Below are positions 43,610-55,600 of a stretch of 64,000 nt of DNA, piece by piece. Positions within the stretch are counted from its first letter, which is position 1. The number at the start of each line of letters is the position of its first letter. Both the position numbers and the translations under genes were made by a program. The DNA is taken from assembly GCA_963556145.1 (NCBI GenBank), contig OY744472.1:4030001-4094000 (forward strand). Reading direction: 5' to 3'. The notes beneath the pieces were generated by a model. The model was given only the letters and a program-made list of their open reading frames with translations, was not told the DNA's origin and ran no database searches. Origin of the DNA: Hygrocybe punicea. Taxonomy: Eukaryota > Basidiomycota > Agaricomycetes > Agaricales > Hygrophoraceae.

Positions 43610-45100
43610 GCTGTAACAAAATATGAGGCTGTGAAGACAAATGGAGGATTAGGTGCGAATGGCATGTGTTCGCATGCCGGGACCACATTGTAAAAGCGCC
43701 CAACATCTGCATGGGAAGCGATGTGAATTACGGTGGGGAAAGCCGCACCGTACCTGCATTATTGACGCTGTTGAATTTGGGACTACCTGACCTGCAGCCG
43801 CAGTGGGTATGCCGTTCCAGAGGGCCAATACTTGGCTCTTCTGGTGGCATTTCCCCTTCTCCTGTACCCACCCCACCTGCAACCTCGCACACGCAGCCTC
43901 CACATCAATCGATGTGGGTGCACGCTTGTGAGGTGTTGGAGTGGGCCATCCTGGGCATCTGTGTTGTGTCCACAATGCACTAGGAAGCCTTTCCCCCCTG
44001 GCATCTCCTTCTCGTTTGTGAGAGGTTCAAGGCTGCTGGCATGCGTCGTCCTGGTGTCCTCGGTGCACTGTAGTACTTGTCCCCTCATCTGTTGCCCCTT
44101 ACCTTCTCTCCGTGTCTGCCATCACTGTGGTCATTGTCCGCAAGCCGACAGGTGTACAACCAGTCATCAGTGTCGTGCCGGCAAGAGGAGAGGGTGGACA
44201 CTCATCTGCCTGTCCTAGCCTCGTTTCTCTGCTTTGACCTTCCTGGGCACGTCGCCATTCGTTGCTGCTGTTGCCGCCGGTAGCCACTGCCAGCTGTCAT
44301 GGCTGCTGTTGTCGCCGTTGCTGTTGCCACCATTGCTGCTGCCGCTATCACCATTGCAGCCGTTGCAGCCGCATTGCTGCTGCTGCTATCGTCGTTGCAG
44401 CCATTGCAGCTGCACCACTGCTGCTGCTGCTGTTGCCGCTGTTACACTGGGTGATGCCATTGGGGTCCGGCCTCCTTCCCAGGTGCAGGGTGTTTGGAGG
44501 TGGGGGTCCTCATTTGGCATTGGCAATGATGTGGACTGTGGTACAAGATTAGAAGAGAAGAATGAAAACAAAACAAAATTCATACCTGGGCAGCGGGGGT
44601 GGGCGCACCGCCATCCCGCTGTGTCCATTTTACTACCTTTCCTGTCATTCCCATCTCCTCCCCGTTTGGTCAGATCGCGGTCGTCTGGGGGCCGTTGCTG
44701 GCCATTGGGTTTCCCTCCCTGTCTATGCCGCTTTTGGCCGTGTCCTCTTCAATGTGAATGTTGAGAGCGTGGGCGTGGGTGTGGGCATGGGTGTCGTAGG
44801 AAATAGTCAGTAACACAATATAAAAACAAAAACAGCACTAAAAAAACATACTGATGCGGGGTGGGCACATCACCACCCCTCTGTAGCTGCCTGTATTTGT
44901 CTGGGTAGTGAAGTTGCTGTTGCTGTTGGTGCTGTTGCTGTTGCCGTTCCTGTTCCTGTTCCTGTTCCTGTTCCTGTTCCCCCCGTCGGGTTCGTTGTAG
45001 CCCGTCATTGTCATTGCAGTCAAGTATTTGAGTAAAAGAAATTGAATACTTACCAACCATGATCATATTTGGTGCCCGTGGACCGGTGTGGGTTTCACGC
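43610..45100. other. transposon-derived sequence with palindrome, hairpins and microsatellites
   Basis: No gene I can support. It contains a two-tier palindrome (43882-43934), CTG/GCC runs (44250-44450), two GC hairpins (44590-44621, 44855-44880) each preceded on the plus strand by CATACCTG or CATACTG, and TTGCTG/TTCCTG runs (44928-44985). Probably one or two worn non-autonomous elements inside hAT-A. Confidence 0.45.
43882..43934. repeat. two-tier palindrome
   Basis: Outer arms ACCTCGCACACG and CGCTTGTGAGGT, core CACATCAATCGATGTG perfectly palindromic. Same geometry as the sites at 15721 and 24827 with a different core sequence. Confidence 0.75.
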
Positions 45101-45164
45101 AGTCTGCCTAGGGTATAGCACGGGTTCGGGTAAACCCGCAGTTTTTGGGCCGCGGGTTTCTCGG

Positions 45165-46572
45165 TGTCATGACCCCAAGTGTTTTTGGGTGTAATGTCAT
45201 GGGTTTACCATCGGACCACGGACTTAGATATTTAAGTGCAACACTATGGATGCACACCTACACTCATTAGTACCCATTCTATGCCTTTCCACATTACGCA
45301 TGCTAGTGAACAGACACAAATAGCATATATGCTTACCTTTATATCATTTATTATGGCTTCACTAGTAATGCCCAGACCTAGCCGTTTATGTATGGTGCAC
45401 AGAGGCACATCCCCCACTCATTAGTATTTATTATATATTTCTCTGTATTGCGCGTGCAAGGAGACAAGCCCAACTAGCATTGTTACCTATATTAGCAATA
45501 ATGGATTGATTACAAATCTTGTTTACTTGTATTGATCAAAAGCGGCTCAGCTAGATAATGGGAAATGATTAGATAAGATGTGAACAAGAGGATGATAAGA
45601 TAATGATAAGATAGGATGCATCAGAGAGTGATTGTGATATTCTGCTTACATAAAGACAATGGTCTATTGTTCTGAGCAGTCTATTGTTCTAAACAGTCCA
45701 AATGGAGATAGAGCCCATTGTTCACAGCCTCTTTGATGCCATCCATTGTTCTCATGACTCAGTCCTATTGTTCTCACTTTCCCATTGTTCTCAGTCCCCC
45801 ATTGTTCTCCAACAGTATAAATAGGGCCCCCAAATTCCAGTAGTCAGTAGGATTTCCCCCCTCACCACTCAGTAGTCACTCTCAGTTGGGTTCACACAGT
45901 GTGATCCCTCATTCTCTTAGTACTAGTAGTTACTCATTGTAGTAGCTAGTGCTTGCAATCCAGTCTAGTTCACTCTTATTCTATCATTCCCTGAGTTCCC
46001 CTTGTCATCAAGGAGAATTCACCCAGTTCACTCAGTTCAATCAATTCATTAGTCAGCATTAGTCAGCTAGATACATTTCTAAGGTTAAGGTTTCATCCTA
46101 AATAGATACACTTCTAAGGTTAAGGTTTCATCCTAAACAAAAAACAGAGTATTCAAAAGGTATTAAAGATATCCCTGAACTAGTAGCCAATGTGCGTTTG
46201 AAGCTTCGGATTTAAGTCAGATATTATAATACCCAGAGATACTCTTGATTGAATAGGCCCTGTAGCCAAAACTGTCCATATTCAACTGGTGAATATTGTT
46301 ATCAGTATTCATTAGTTCATATTTTTATATTCTAGTAGTGAATATTAGTATTTTCAGTACATCACACACCCAATTGCTATTCATACCTACTCAAAGTCTC
46401 AATTCTTAATTGAAGAGACCTCACTATTACATTCTATTGATTCATATAGTACATATACCCACAAACCCCTTCCTGATAGGTTATTTAGATATTAAAAACC
46501 CACGAACAACAAGAAGATACCTGAACAAAGTCAACTCCGGTAATTCTTGGTGAAACAAACATTCACATAACA
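45165..46572 (+). repeat. 5' LTR of the gypsy element
   Basis: 1,408 bp. Same length as the 3' LTR, and I saw no difference in the stretches compared. It contains the U3 promoter region described separately and a duplicated TTTCTAAGGTTAAGGTTTCATCCTAAA-like segment at 46074-46136. A short ORF at 45236-45424 recurs in the other LTR and is not a gene. Confidence 0.95.
45666..45824 (+). promoter_or_regulatory. U3 promoter: seven ATTGTTC sites plus TATA box
   Basis: Seven copies of ATTGTTC(T/A) start at 45666, 45683, 45717, 45745, 45767, 45784 and 45801, followed at once by TATAAATAG (45816-45824). The complement AACAAT is the core recognised by SOX/HMG-box proteins, so a fungal HMG-box activator is a reasonable guess. 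The same cluster is in the 3' LTR (59312-59470). Confidence 0.65.
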
Positions 46573-46576
46573 AAAT

Positions 46577-46593
46577 TGGAGCCCACCGCGAGG
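46577..46593 (+). promoter_or_regulatory. candidate primer-binding site
   Basis: TGGAGCCCACCGCGAGG begins 4 nt after the 5' LTR, the position expected for a tRNA 3'-end complement starting TGG. I cannot name the tRNA. Confidence 0.55.
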
Positions 46594-46639
46594 ATTTTTA
46601 ATCCAAATAACCCAAGTATTTCTATACCTCTAATACACA

Positions 46640-49600
46640 ATGTCCACAAGCACCAGTACTCGTACCCCAGACATGATGCCCCTGCTAGGGCAGAAGTCTG
46701 CCCCAGCTAAATTCAAAGGAAGCTATGAAGAAGTCAAGAGATTCTTAAGGCATTACAATCAAATGTGCAAATCCTATGCTGTTTCTGATAAAGAGAAATG
46801 TGAAAGGATTGTAGATTACTGCTCCACCAAAGTAGTCAAGCTCATTGAAGCCCTGGAGAGTTACATATCCCAGGACTGGAATACTCTTGAGAAAGATATT
46901 ACTCGCTACTTTGATGCTGCCCTAAAGGAAACAAGATACATTGTTAGAGATCTCATGACCCTTGCACGCATTTGGAAACTTAAGCAGATTAGAACTCTCA
47001 CCAAATGGAAGCAATATGAACGCAGGTTCATTACTATTGCAGGATGGTTAGAGAGCAAGAAGAAGATCTCTGCAGATGAAAAGGCTGCATACTTCTGGCA
47101 TGGAATCAACAAGAACCTCAGACATATCATTGAGACACGTCTCAACACTGGATCAACACCTTTAGATGTCACATCTCCATTCCCTATGAAAGATGTCATT
47201 AAGGTTGCAGAAACTCTATTTGAAAGGAATAGGTTTGACATGAATCTAGCAGATTCAGATTCAGATATACCAGGAAGACTAGACAACTCTGTTTCAGAAG
47301 ACTCTGATACAGATGATTCATCAGAGTATGATACAGATAGTGACTATGAAGCCTGCATCAAGAGAAAGAAAGCTAACAAGAAGAAGAAGGCATTCAAATC
47401 CAAGGCATATGATTCAGATGATGAACTATTTAAGAAGACAGTAAGGAAAGAAACTGAGAAGAAAGATAATGGCAGGAAGGGGATAGACAGGAAGTCTACC
47501 TCCACATCATCATCACACCAGAATGAAGTAGAGTCTTTAATCAAGCAAATGGGAAAGCTTTCTTTGGATGATATTAAGTATGGACTAGCATACTATAGAG
47601 CCTTGAAGCTAGATCCAGACATTGCTCACTGTATTAGCCCACCTGAGTTGAAACAACCTCAGCAAAAGCAAGCACAGTCACAGCAAACACAAAGACCTCC
47701 CTTCAAAATCTCAGCTGCCAATAGTGTTGGCCTTCCACCAAACCCTTCTACTAGTTCGTTTACCCCTACCAATTCGTTTACTCCTTCCAATGAACAAAGA
47801 GGACCCATGACCTGCTATGGTTGTGGAGGACAAGGACATGGAATGCAAACATGTTTCCAAATAAATGAATTACTCAAGACAGGCAAGATAACCAAGGATG
47901 GTCTTGGAAGGATTGTTTATCCAGATGGCTCAATAATTCGCAGAAATATGGGTGAGACATTTGTACAAGCAATTGATAGACATGTAGCTGAAAAGGCCAG
48001 CAATGTCCAGTCACACTTCTATGTATTACAAGATCAATTCTCTGATTACTATCAATCTGATGCTGAAGAAGATTTTGAAGCATATACTATACCTACAATC
48101 AAGGAAGAAGAAATACAAATCCTGCCTGCAGTCAGAGGACCACAGAAAATTGGTGCAGCAAGGAAGGAAGTATTAGATGGAGTATATCCTCCCACAGGTA
48201 TTAAGGCCAAAGGAAAAGAGAATATAAGGCCTAATACAGTACTGCCACCCATTCCTAAAGGCCCAGTCAAACCCGGCCCTCTTTCAGCACAGAAGCAAGC
48301 TCAAGCACATGTACCCGCACCATTACCTTTTGCTCTCAAGAAGACAAACCCATTCCATCCTACAGAAGATCTGCATACAAAACAACCTGTTCCAATGGAT
48401 ATAAGAGCCCCAATACATATTCCTTCAGACACAGATTCAGATGTGGAGATGATAGATCCTTCTCCAACAAAGCCAGCCAAGACTCATATACAAGGACACA
48501 AGGCAAACATAGATAAGAACAAGATCATGGCTGAAAGACATAATGCCATAACTCGTCCAAAGCCCACTCCCAGACAATCTGAAATTTCAGTCAATATTGG
48601 AGAAACTCAAGTTGTCAATCAAATCCTTGACACACCAGTTACCCTGCGCGTTCGTGAAGTATTAGCTTCTTCCAAGGAATTATCTGAGCAATTAACAGAC
48701 ATGATCAAGAGAAAGAATGCAAAGGTATCTGCCATTGCAAGCTCATTCATAACCAAGGATCGTGGAGTGTTAATCAGGCTTCAGATGGAATGTGATAGAA
48801 GACCTATTGAAGCCATCATTGACACTGGATCCCAGTTAAATGTGATTAGTAAAAAAGTCTGGAAAGAAATTATCCAAAGACCTATGGATGTAGGAAAAAT
48901 TCTCACAATGAATGATGCTAATGGAGGCGAAGGAACATTAAAAGGATTGGTCTCAGAAGTTCCATTGACTTGTGGTGGTGTCCTTACCTATGCCAATCTT
49001 TACATAGGAGAGACAGTGCCATTTGATTTATTACTTGGAAGACCATGGCAAAGAGGCAACTATGTTTCTATTGATGAAAGAATAGATGGTACATATTTAG
49101 TATTCAAGAATCCTGAAGATTTGACAAACAGATTTGAACTAATGGTCACACCAAGCCATTCTCAAGTTAATCACATCAGAGGAGCTACTACTGCCCATGC
49201 CTCAACATCCTATTTATGCACTTTACCTATGGAACTTGAAGAAACCACTACAATTCCTTTAACTAAGTCTTATGAACAAAATAAGGCATTAGTCCGCTAT
49301 AATCCGCAATTTCAAACTCCGCTTAAACCGAATTATTTTACCGAAATGATTACATGCTTACAGGATAAGTCTTATTTGGATAAGGATAAGTCTGAAGTAA
49401 AAGGAGATAAAAGTATCTCATGCTTCAATATCCCCAAAAATGCATATGATGGCTCGAAACTTTTTGCATTGTCCATAGCCCATTGTGATGACATGAACAA
49501 TGAAGAATCTGAATTTTCTAAAAGGAGAAAGATAAGAAATGGATTTTCACACCAGGGAAATTTAGATAGGAATTGCTATAAAAACTCTGAAGAAATGGGA

Positions 49601-52600
49601 GAGACAGTAGCCATGTCTGCTGCACAAACCCCCCAGATCCCACCTTTTATGATCAATAACCACCCTCTTCCTCTCCCTGTAGAAGGGATCCACTCCAATG
49701 GTCATCCAGATGCTGGCCGACTTATCACTTCCTTTTTGGGAAATTCCCTTGATTACCAATCTCCCCATTTAAGTAAATTTTTGATTGCTGCCACTGTAGG
49801 ATATAGGCTTTCTCCGGGGATTGATTCCCTTGGTGTTCCTTTTGAGCACGGAATTTTATTAAATGCTTCTCTAGCTACAATAAATTCTCCAAGTGTCCCC
49901 CCCTCTTTAAGGATGGGACATTTAGTTTTTCAATTTTACCCATTTGCTAACCCTTCTACTGAGGAGAACTTTTCTCCTCCCCCTGTCCCTCCTCCTTACA
50001 TAGAGGACTTTTATTCTTTCCCAGTGACCACTCGTGACCCTCGCACGCGCCCCGGCGACATTATTCCGCCCTTAGAACCGCCCCGTAACCCCATTAACTT
50101 ACCGGTCACGCGGATTCCCACGGTTGGCTCTTCTGTCCCCACTATCACGCTCACTGGCGAGGACGACCGCGAATCGTTGTTGACCAACGACGAGGCGCGC
50201 GGTTGGAGCCCAATCGAAGGCTGGGAATGGGACTACGAGGTGGGAAAGATCCCGCTTCATCTGTTCACTGACAAACGACTTCCACTACAGTACACGGAGC
50301 GTGGCCGTAGATGCCCCTCCCTGACTACTACCATGCCTCCGGAAAATACTTCGACCCTCGCAGATGGTACCATGGACCTTTCCGCGACCACGGACAGCAA
50401 TTTCTTTCATTTCCGGGGATCCGAAGTCCACTCAACGGCCCCCACCAATGACATTCACCATTCCGCCCTCGACATCAGCCGCGACCTGTTCGAACATACA
50501 GATCGTGACGGATACGAGGCAGGTGATGAAGGGGAAGTAGAATGGCCAGGTTGCACGGTGTGTACTAGGCACCCCGCTCACGAAAAATGCCCGGATTTTA
50601 CCTCACTCACGAAAAAGCCTTCTTTTGACGATTATACGGCCCCGGCGGCCACCGTTCAGCTCGCAATACGCACGGAACCCATGAACGGCCACAACGCCAT
50701 CCCTGATAGTGACCTCCTCGACGTTATTATCCCCACTTCTCCGCGCGCGCCGTTAGTTGCATCCCTCCTCGAATCCACTAACTATATACCGGCAAATCAT
50801 GAACGTAGCGCCCCGGCGGCGCTCGTTTATGACCACGGACTCCCACCTGGTCTCAATATGCCGCTTGATGCCCATTTACGCGACACTTCGCCCGGTCTCA
50901 TCAATCACTACCCCACTTCCGCGAAAACCCCTGAATTTGTTTTCCCTGCTGATGACGACTGGGACTGGCCCGTCGGCCAGGTCAGATATATCAACCCCGT
51001 CGTGCTCGAACCGCCCCGCATGCTTTACAACCACGCAGAGGTAAATTACGCATTTCCACCCCCTCCTCATGCCGAATTGGGACGCGAGCCGATTTCCCGG
51101 CCCCCCAGCGATCCGGACCTCTTATCAGACGTCTCCAACCATGCCACCCCTGGTTCCGATGTAGGAAACATTTGGTTCCCTGCTACTTCTTATTTGCCTA
51201 CTCCCCCTTTTACCCCCTTTAATAGTAGTGAAAATTTTGTACCTTTAGTCTCTAGCTCCCCTTCCATGTCTTTTGATGATCTATATGGTGATTTAGAATA
51301 TTCTCCTAAGTCTCCTATCTTTGAGGAAATTTTGCCAGATTTAAATAATAATAGTGATAATTATTTATATTCTTCAAATAAATACATAGATATTAAAAAT
51401 ACTTCTATGTCTGTAGATTCTCAATCATCTTCTTCTGTTTATTCTGGGAGTGACTCTGAAAATAAGGCTGTCAAGATCCTAAGCCCCAAACCAGATCCAC
51501 TCACCATCATTATTCCTCATACCACTTCCATAAATTCATCTCTACCTCAGCCTTATCAGGAACCTGGATCTAGGACTAGACCTATCAGTGTGTCCTCTTC
51601 TGAGGACATTAATTCATCTTCTGATGAATCCATGGACACAGACTCAGATGAAGAATTAGAATGGTTCGCTTGGACTAGGTCTGATTCCCCAGATTCAGAA
51701 GCAATAACAGAATTTAATTCAGACCTCAGTCAGGCCATTGAAGAAGCCCAGCAGCCGCTCGATTCCCCTCCAGGCTTGATATCGCTTTCGCCTACACCAC
51801 CCCCACTTGAAGATATACCTTTGTTACAATTGCCACCTGTCTCAGACAATACTTGGTCCTTGCCAGAGGGTGAGGAAATCAATACCCCCTCTGATGAATA
51901 TGCCAGACTTCCATTTGATCGTGCCAATGCCTTAAATGCAGGAGAACGCATTTCGCCCTTATTTCCCTCCAAGGATCCCAGATCCCCATTTAGTGTCAGA
52001 TCAGGCCCATTATATCCAGAATCCAATCTACTCACTCAGCTTCGCATGGAAGCACCTCCTATTCGCCCTCAATCACCCATTCAAGTGTATTCCTTCACCA
52101 TCTCCAATGCTGGCTCCTCTCATCAGGACTTAGCTGCTGCAAGAATCTTAACAGCTGAGCCAGACCACATGTCTACATTTGATGTTCACATCAGTTTCCT
52201 CAAAGCTATTAGAGGATCCTTGGTTGAAGGCATTCGCAGAATTGGATTCAAGCTAGCCACCCCTGACTGGAGGGCCCTCATCAATGAAAGGCCTTCAAAT
52301 GACCCCGTCCGCTATTATTTCAACCACAAGTGTTTACTATTTCGGTTTCTGGAAGAAGGAGTTTCTGAAGGACTACCTGAACCTGCAACAGAGCATTTTA
52401 GGCCCCTTCACTTCACAGAGTCAAACCCTCTCCTTGAAGAAGAAGAAATCACCTTCCTCAAAAATTCCTCTATCATCTTTCGCTCCAATCGCCGCATGTT
52501 ACTCTCTGATGCTATCAATGCAGTCTTGGATATGCGCTTTCGCCGCCCTGAAGCAGTGGCAGATTTGCTTAAGGAAGGATATTTTGATCCTCCCAAATAT

Positions 52601-52621
52601 CACAAGTCCACAATTACTTAG
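46640..52621 (+). CDS. gypsy ORF1: giant Gag-protease polyprotein (1,993 aa)
   Basis: Starts at ATG in ACACAATGTCC. Residues about 20-200 form a retrotransposon Gag capsid-like helical domain (FKGSYEEVKRFLRHYNQMC ... EKAAYFWHGINKNLRH). An acidic/Lys stretch follows, then one zinc knuckle CYGCGGQGHGMQTC near residue 392. The retropepsin motif IEAIIDTGSQLNVIS is near 727 (Asp-Thr-Gly), with LLLGRPW near 800. From about 870 to the end is an unusual 1,100-residue Pro/Ser/Asp-rich, probably disordered extension, with a possible extra Cys/His group (CTVCTRHPAHEKC). The DNA at 50030-51170 is much richer in CpG than the rest. It ends 338 nt inside the next ORF. Confidence 0.93.
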   Translation: MSTSTSTRTPDMMPLLGQKSAPAKFKGSYEEVKRFLRHYNQMCKSYAVSDKEKCERIVDYCSTKVVKLIEALESYISQDWNTLEKDITRYFDAALKETRYIVRDLMTLARIWKLKQIRTLTKWKQYERRFITIAGWLESKKKISADEKAAYFWHGINKNLRHIIETRLNTGSTPLDVTSPFPMKDVIKVAETLFERNRFDMNLADSDSDIPGRLDNSVSEDSDTDDSSEYDTDSDYEACIKRKKANKKKKAFKSKAYDSDDELFKKTVRKETEKKDNGRKGIDRKSTSTSSSHQNEVESLIKQMGKLSLDDIKYGLAYYRALKLDPDIAHCISPPELKQPQQKQAQSQQTQRPPFKISAANSVGLPPNPSTSSFTPTNSFTPSNEQRGPMTCYGCGGQGHGMQTCFQINELLKTGKITKDGLGRIVYPDGSIIRRNMGETFVQAIDRHVAEKASNVQSHFYVLQDQFSDYYQSDAEEDFEAYTIPTIKEEEIQILPAVRGPQKIGAARKEVLDGVYPPTGIKAKGKENIRPNTVLPPIPKGPVKPGPLSAQKQAQAHVPAPLPFALKKTNPFHPTEDLHTKQPVPMDIRAPIHIPSDTDSDVEMIDPSPTKPAKTHIQGHKANIDKNKIMAERHNAITRPKPTPRQSEISVNIGETQVVNQILDTPVTLRVREVLASSKELSEQLTDMIKRKNAKVSAIASSFITKDRGVLIRLQMECDRRPIEAIIDTGSQLNVISKKVWKEIIQRPMDVGKILTMNDANGGEGTLKGLVSEVPLTCGGVLTYANLYIGETVPFDLLLGRPWQRGNYVSIDERIDGTYLVFKNPEDLTNRFELMVTPSHSQVNHIRGATTAHASTSYLCTLPMELEETTTIPLTKSYEQNKALVRYNPQFQTPLKPNYFTEMITCLQDKSYLDKDKSEVKGDKSISCFNIPKNAYDGSKLFALSIAHCDDMNNEESEFSKRRKIRNGFSHQGNLDRNCYKNSEEMGETVAMSAAQTPQIPPFMINNHPLPLPVEGIHSNGHPDAGRLITSFLGNSLDYQSPHLSKFLIAATVGYRLSPGIDSLGVPFEHGILLNASLATINSPSVPPSLRMGHLVFQFYPFANPSTEENFSPPPVPPPYIEDFYSFPVTTRDPRTRPGDIIPPLEPPRNPINLPVTRIPTVGSSVPTITLTGEDDRESLLTNDEARGWSPIEGWEWDYEVGKIPLHLFTDKRLPLQYTERGRRCPSLTTTMPPENTSTLADGTMDLSATTDSNFFHFRGSEVHSTAPTNDIHHSALDISRDLFEHTDRDGYEAGDEGEVEWPGCTVCTRHPAHEKCPDFTSLTKKPSFDDYTAPAATVQLAIRTEPMNGHNAIPDSDLLDVIIPTSPRAPLVASLLESTNYIPANHERSAPAALVYDHGLPPGLNMPLDAHLRDTSPGLINHYPTSAKTPEFVFPADDDWDWPVGQVRYINPVVLEPPRMLYNHAEVNYAFPPPPHAELGREPISRPPSDPDLLSDVSNHATPGSDVGNIWFPATSYLPTPPFTPFNSSENFVPLVSSSPSMSFDDLYGDLEYSPKSPIFEEILPDLNNNSDNYLYSSNKYIDIKNTSMSVDSQSSSSVYSGSDSENKAVKILSPKPDPLTIIIPHTTSINSSLPQPYQEPGSRTRPISVSSSEDINSSSDESMDTDSDEELEWFAWTRSDSPDSEAITEFNSDLSQAIEEAQQPLDSPPGLISLSPTPPPLEDIPLLQLPPVSDNTWSLPEGEEINTPSDEYARLPFDRANALNAGERISPLFPSKDPRSPFSVRSGPLYPESNLLTQLRMEAPPIRPQSPIQVYSFTISNAGSSHQDLAAARILTAEPDHMSTFDVHISFLKAIRGSLVEGIRRIGFKLATPDWRALINERPSNDPVRYYFNHKCLLFRFLEEGVSEGLPEPATEHFRPLHFTESNPLLEEEEITFLKNSSIIFRSNRRMLLSDAINAVLDMRFRRPEAVADLLKEGYFDPPKYHKSTIT
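50030..51170 (+). other. CpG-rich island inside gypsy ORF1
   Basis: Within an AT-leaning, CpG-poor ORF this ~1.1-kb block switches abruptly to G/C-ending codons and frequent CG (for example CGCACGCGCCCCGGCG near 50042, CCGCGCGCGCCG near 50740), then back near 51170. The reading frame is continuous across both borders. Encodes part of the disordered extension. Suggests late acquisition or special sequence constraint. Confidence 0.7.
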
Positions 52622-55600
52622 TGATTTGTTTACTCTTGCAACAATATTTTTGCCCCTATGTCAAACCTCTCTTCTTTATATCTGTCTGTACTACATTTTA
52701 TTACTTGATGTGATAGTGTACAAGTTTATATTTTCAAAGACTATTCAGGATTTGACATCCTTAGCCAGCCCTAGTATACCTGTGTACAAACAAACTGAAC
52801 TGACAAATATAACTTCTGTCAGACTGTATGAAGAGGACCCTCAAAATTCTAAGCATGAAGATAAGCCACTAGAACAATTCAGTGTATACTATGAGACTAT
52901 TAAGGATAGCCAAGAAACAACTATGCCTATTTTAGTCTACCCAGAAGATGAAGACAATCAAGATTACAATCTTAATGAAGTACCAAATAAGCAAGAAAGT
53001 GCCTCAGAAGAAGCAGACTATTACTACATTATAGGAGAAGGAACCTTAATATGTGAAGAAGGAGACATTCTCATATTCCCTTGTGAAGAAACAGATAGTC
53101 AAGGATATCCATTAACACTTACAGCTTACAAAAGAGTGGACAAGAAAATAAATCCTGTCCCTGGAACCTTTCCAGAAGATGCACGTGTTACAAGGAAATT
53201 TCCCTATGACCCTCTTTCCACATTACCACCACTTCCTATGATACCACCAGACTTCATACCTACAGAGAAGCTTACATCTGAACGTCTGAAGATACTCAAG
53301 ATAAACAATGATGGATTTCTTTGGCCAGAAGAAGAAAAATTATTTACTCACCTCTTGTCACTTAACCAAGATGCTATTGGCTTTGAAGATACTGAAAGAG
53401 GCACACTTAAGGAATCTTACTTTTCACCATACATCATCCCTACTGTCCCACATGTACCCTGGGCATTTCGAAATATTCCTATACCACCAGGACTTAGAGA
53501 AAAAGTCATGGATGTTTTGAAGAGAAAAATAGATGCTGGTGTATATGAACCAAGTCAATCCTCTTATAGGTCAAGATGGTTTTGTGTAAGCAAGAAGGAT
53601 GGAAAACTTCGTATAGTCCATGATTTGCAACCTCTCAATGCAGTTACAATACGTGATGCAGGCCTTCCTCCAATACTAGATGAATTTGTAGAACCTTTCG
53701 CTGGTCGCCAATGCTATACAGTCTTCGATTTACTATGGGGATTTGATGCTAGGAAAGTACATCCTACATCTCGTGACCTCACTGCATTCATGACACCACT
53801 GGGATTACTTCGTCTCACATCACTTCCCACTGGATTCACAAATTCACCTGCAGAATTCCAACGTTGTATGTGCTTCATCCTTCAAGATGAAATCCCTCAT
53901 ACTGCAAATAGCTTCATTGATGATTTACCTATAAAAGGACCTTCATCCATTTATCCTGATCAAGACGGAAGACCAGAAGTTTTACTAGAAAATCCAGGAA
54001 TCAGAAGGTTTATTTGGGAGCACGCTCAAGATGTACATCGCATTATGCATCGCCTTGCTTGTGCAGGAATGACAATATCAGCTAAGAAGACACAACTTTG
54101 CCGCTCAAGTGTCGTGATCGTAGGACAGAAATGCACTCCGGAAGGACGTTGTCCTGATGATAGTAGAGTACAAAAGGTTTTGGACTGGCCCCCACTCAAG
54201 ACTCCCAAGGATGTTAGAGGCTTCCTAGGTCTCTGTGGAACAGTTCGCATTTGGATAGAAAATTATTCTGCACTAGCCAAGCCACTAGCAGAGTTATTCC
54301 ATAAAGGAGCAGAGTTTATATGGGATGAAAGAAGACAAGCAGCTTTCCAGGCATTGAAAGAAAAGGTTTCTTCAGCACCTGCACTCCGCTCTATTGATTA
54401 TACATCAGATAGACCCACATATTTATCAGTAGACAGTAGCCATATTGCTGCCGGTTTTATTTTATCACAAGAAGATGAAAATGGAAATCGTCGCCCTGCT
54501 AGATATGGTTCAATACCAATGAGTGAAAGAGAATCCAGATATTCACAGCCAAAACTGGAGTTATATGGACTATACCGCGCGTTACGCCACTGGAGACTGT
54601 ATTTAATAGGAATAAAGAATTTACATATAGAGGTAGATGCCAAGTTTATAAAAGGCATGCTCAATGAACCGGATTTACAACCTAATGCAGCCATAAACAG
54701 ATGGATTCAAGGAATTTTATTATTTGACTTCAAACTTATTCATGTACCTGCAACCCAGTTTAGGGGACCAGATGCACTTTCTCGCAGAGAACTTGCAGAT
54801 AATGAAGAAATTGAAAAGCATGATGATTCATGGCTAGATGATATTGCCTTGCTTGTTCATGTTCCTGATCCACATGAAATAAGAAAATTTAGCTTCACTG
54901 TCCCTACCAAATTGCCATACAAGGCCATCACACTCCTTTCAAATAATGAAATTAAATTACAACAGGACAAGATACTCATTCAAGTAAAACATTTTTTATC
55001 CACATTGGAAATGCCTTCAACAGATACCTTGCAGGCAAGAAGAAGATTTCTGAAGAAAACTGGACAATTTTATTTAAAAGATGATAAACTGTTTAGAAGA
55101 AATGGCCAGAAAATGCCTTCATTAGTGATTATGAATGCAAAGAAAAGAATCGCCATTCTCACTCAAGCTCATGAAAACTTAGGTCATAAAGGAGAACAAG
55201 CTGTGTTTGACTTAGTCAAACTTCGATTTTTTTGGCCTCATCTCAGAGCAGATGTCCATTACCACATTTCATCATGTCATCAGTGTCAAATTAGGAGCTT
55301 GAAGAAAATCGAAATTTCCCCTACAATTTCTACCCCTACAGCAATTTTTCAAAAGGTATACATTGATGTAATGTTTATGCCACCTTCAGGAGGCTACCAT
55401 TTCATTGTAGCAGCACGTGATGATTTATCAGGAGCAACTGAAGTAAAAGCTCTAAGATCAAACAATTCACACAACTTAGCAAAATTCTTCTGGGAACAGA
55501 TCTATTGTCGCTATGGTGCCATTGAACATGTAGTTACTGATAATGGAGGAGAAGTCAAAGGAGCATTTGAGTCTCTGCTTAGAAGACTAGGAATTCCTCA

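Noticed and set aside
45236..45424. 62-codon ORF repeated at 58882-59070
   Set aside because: It is duplicated only because it lies in the LTR; no sign of coding constraint.
52284..52620. Start of gypsy ORF2 at 52284 as a true initiator
   Set aside because: The first 112 codons overlap ORF1 and look like a shadow frame; frameshifting from ORF1 is more likely than independent initiation.
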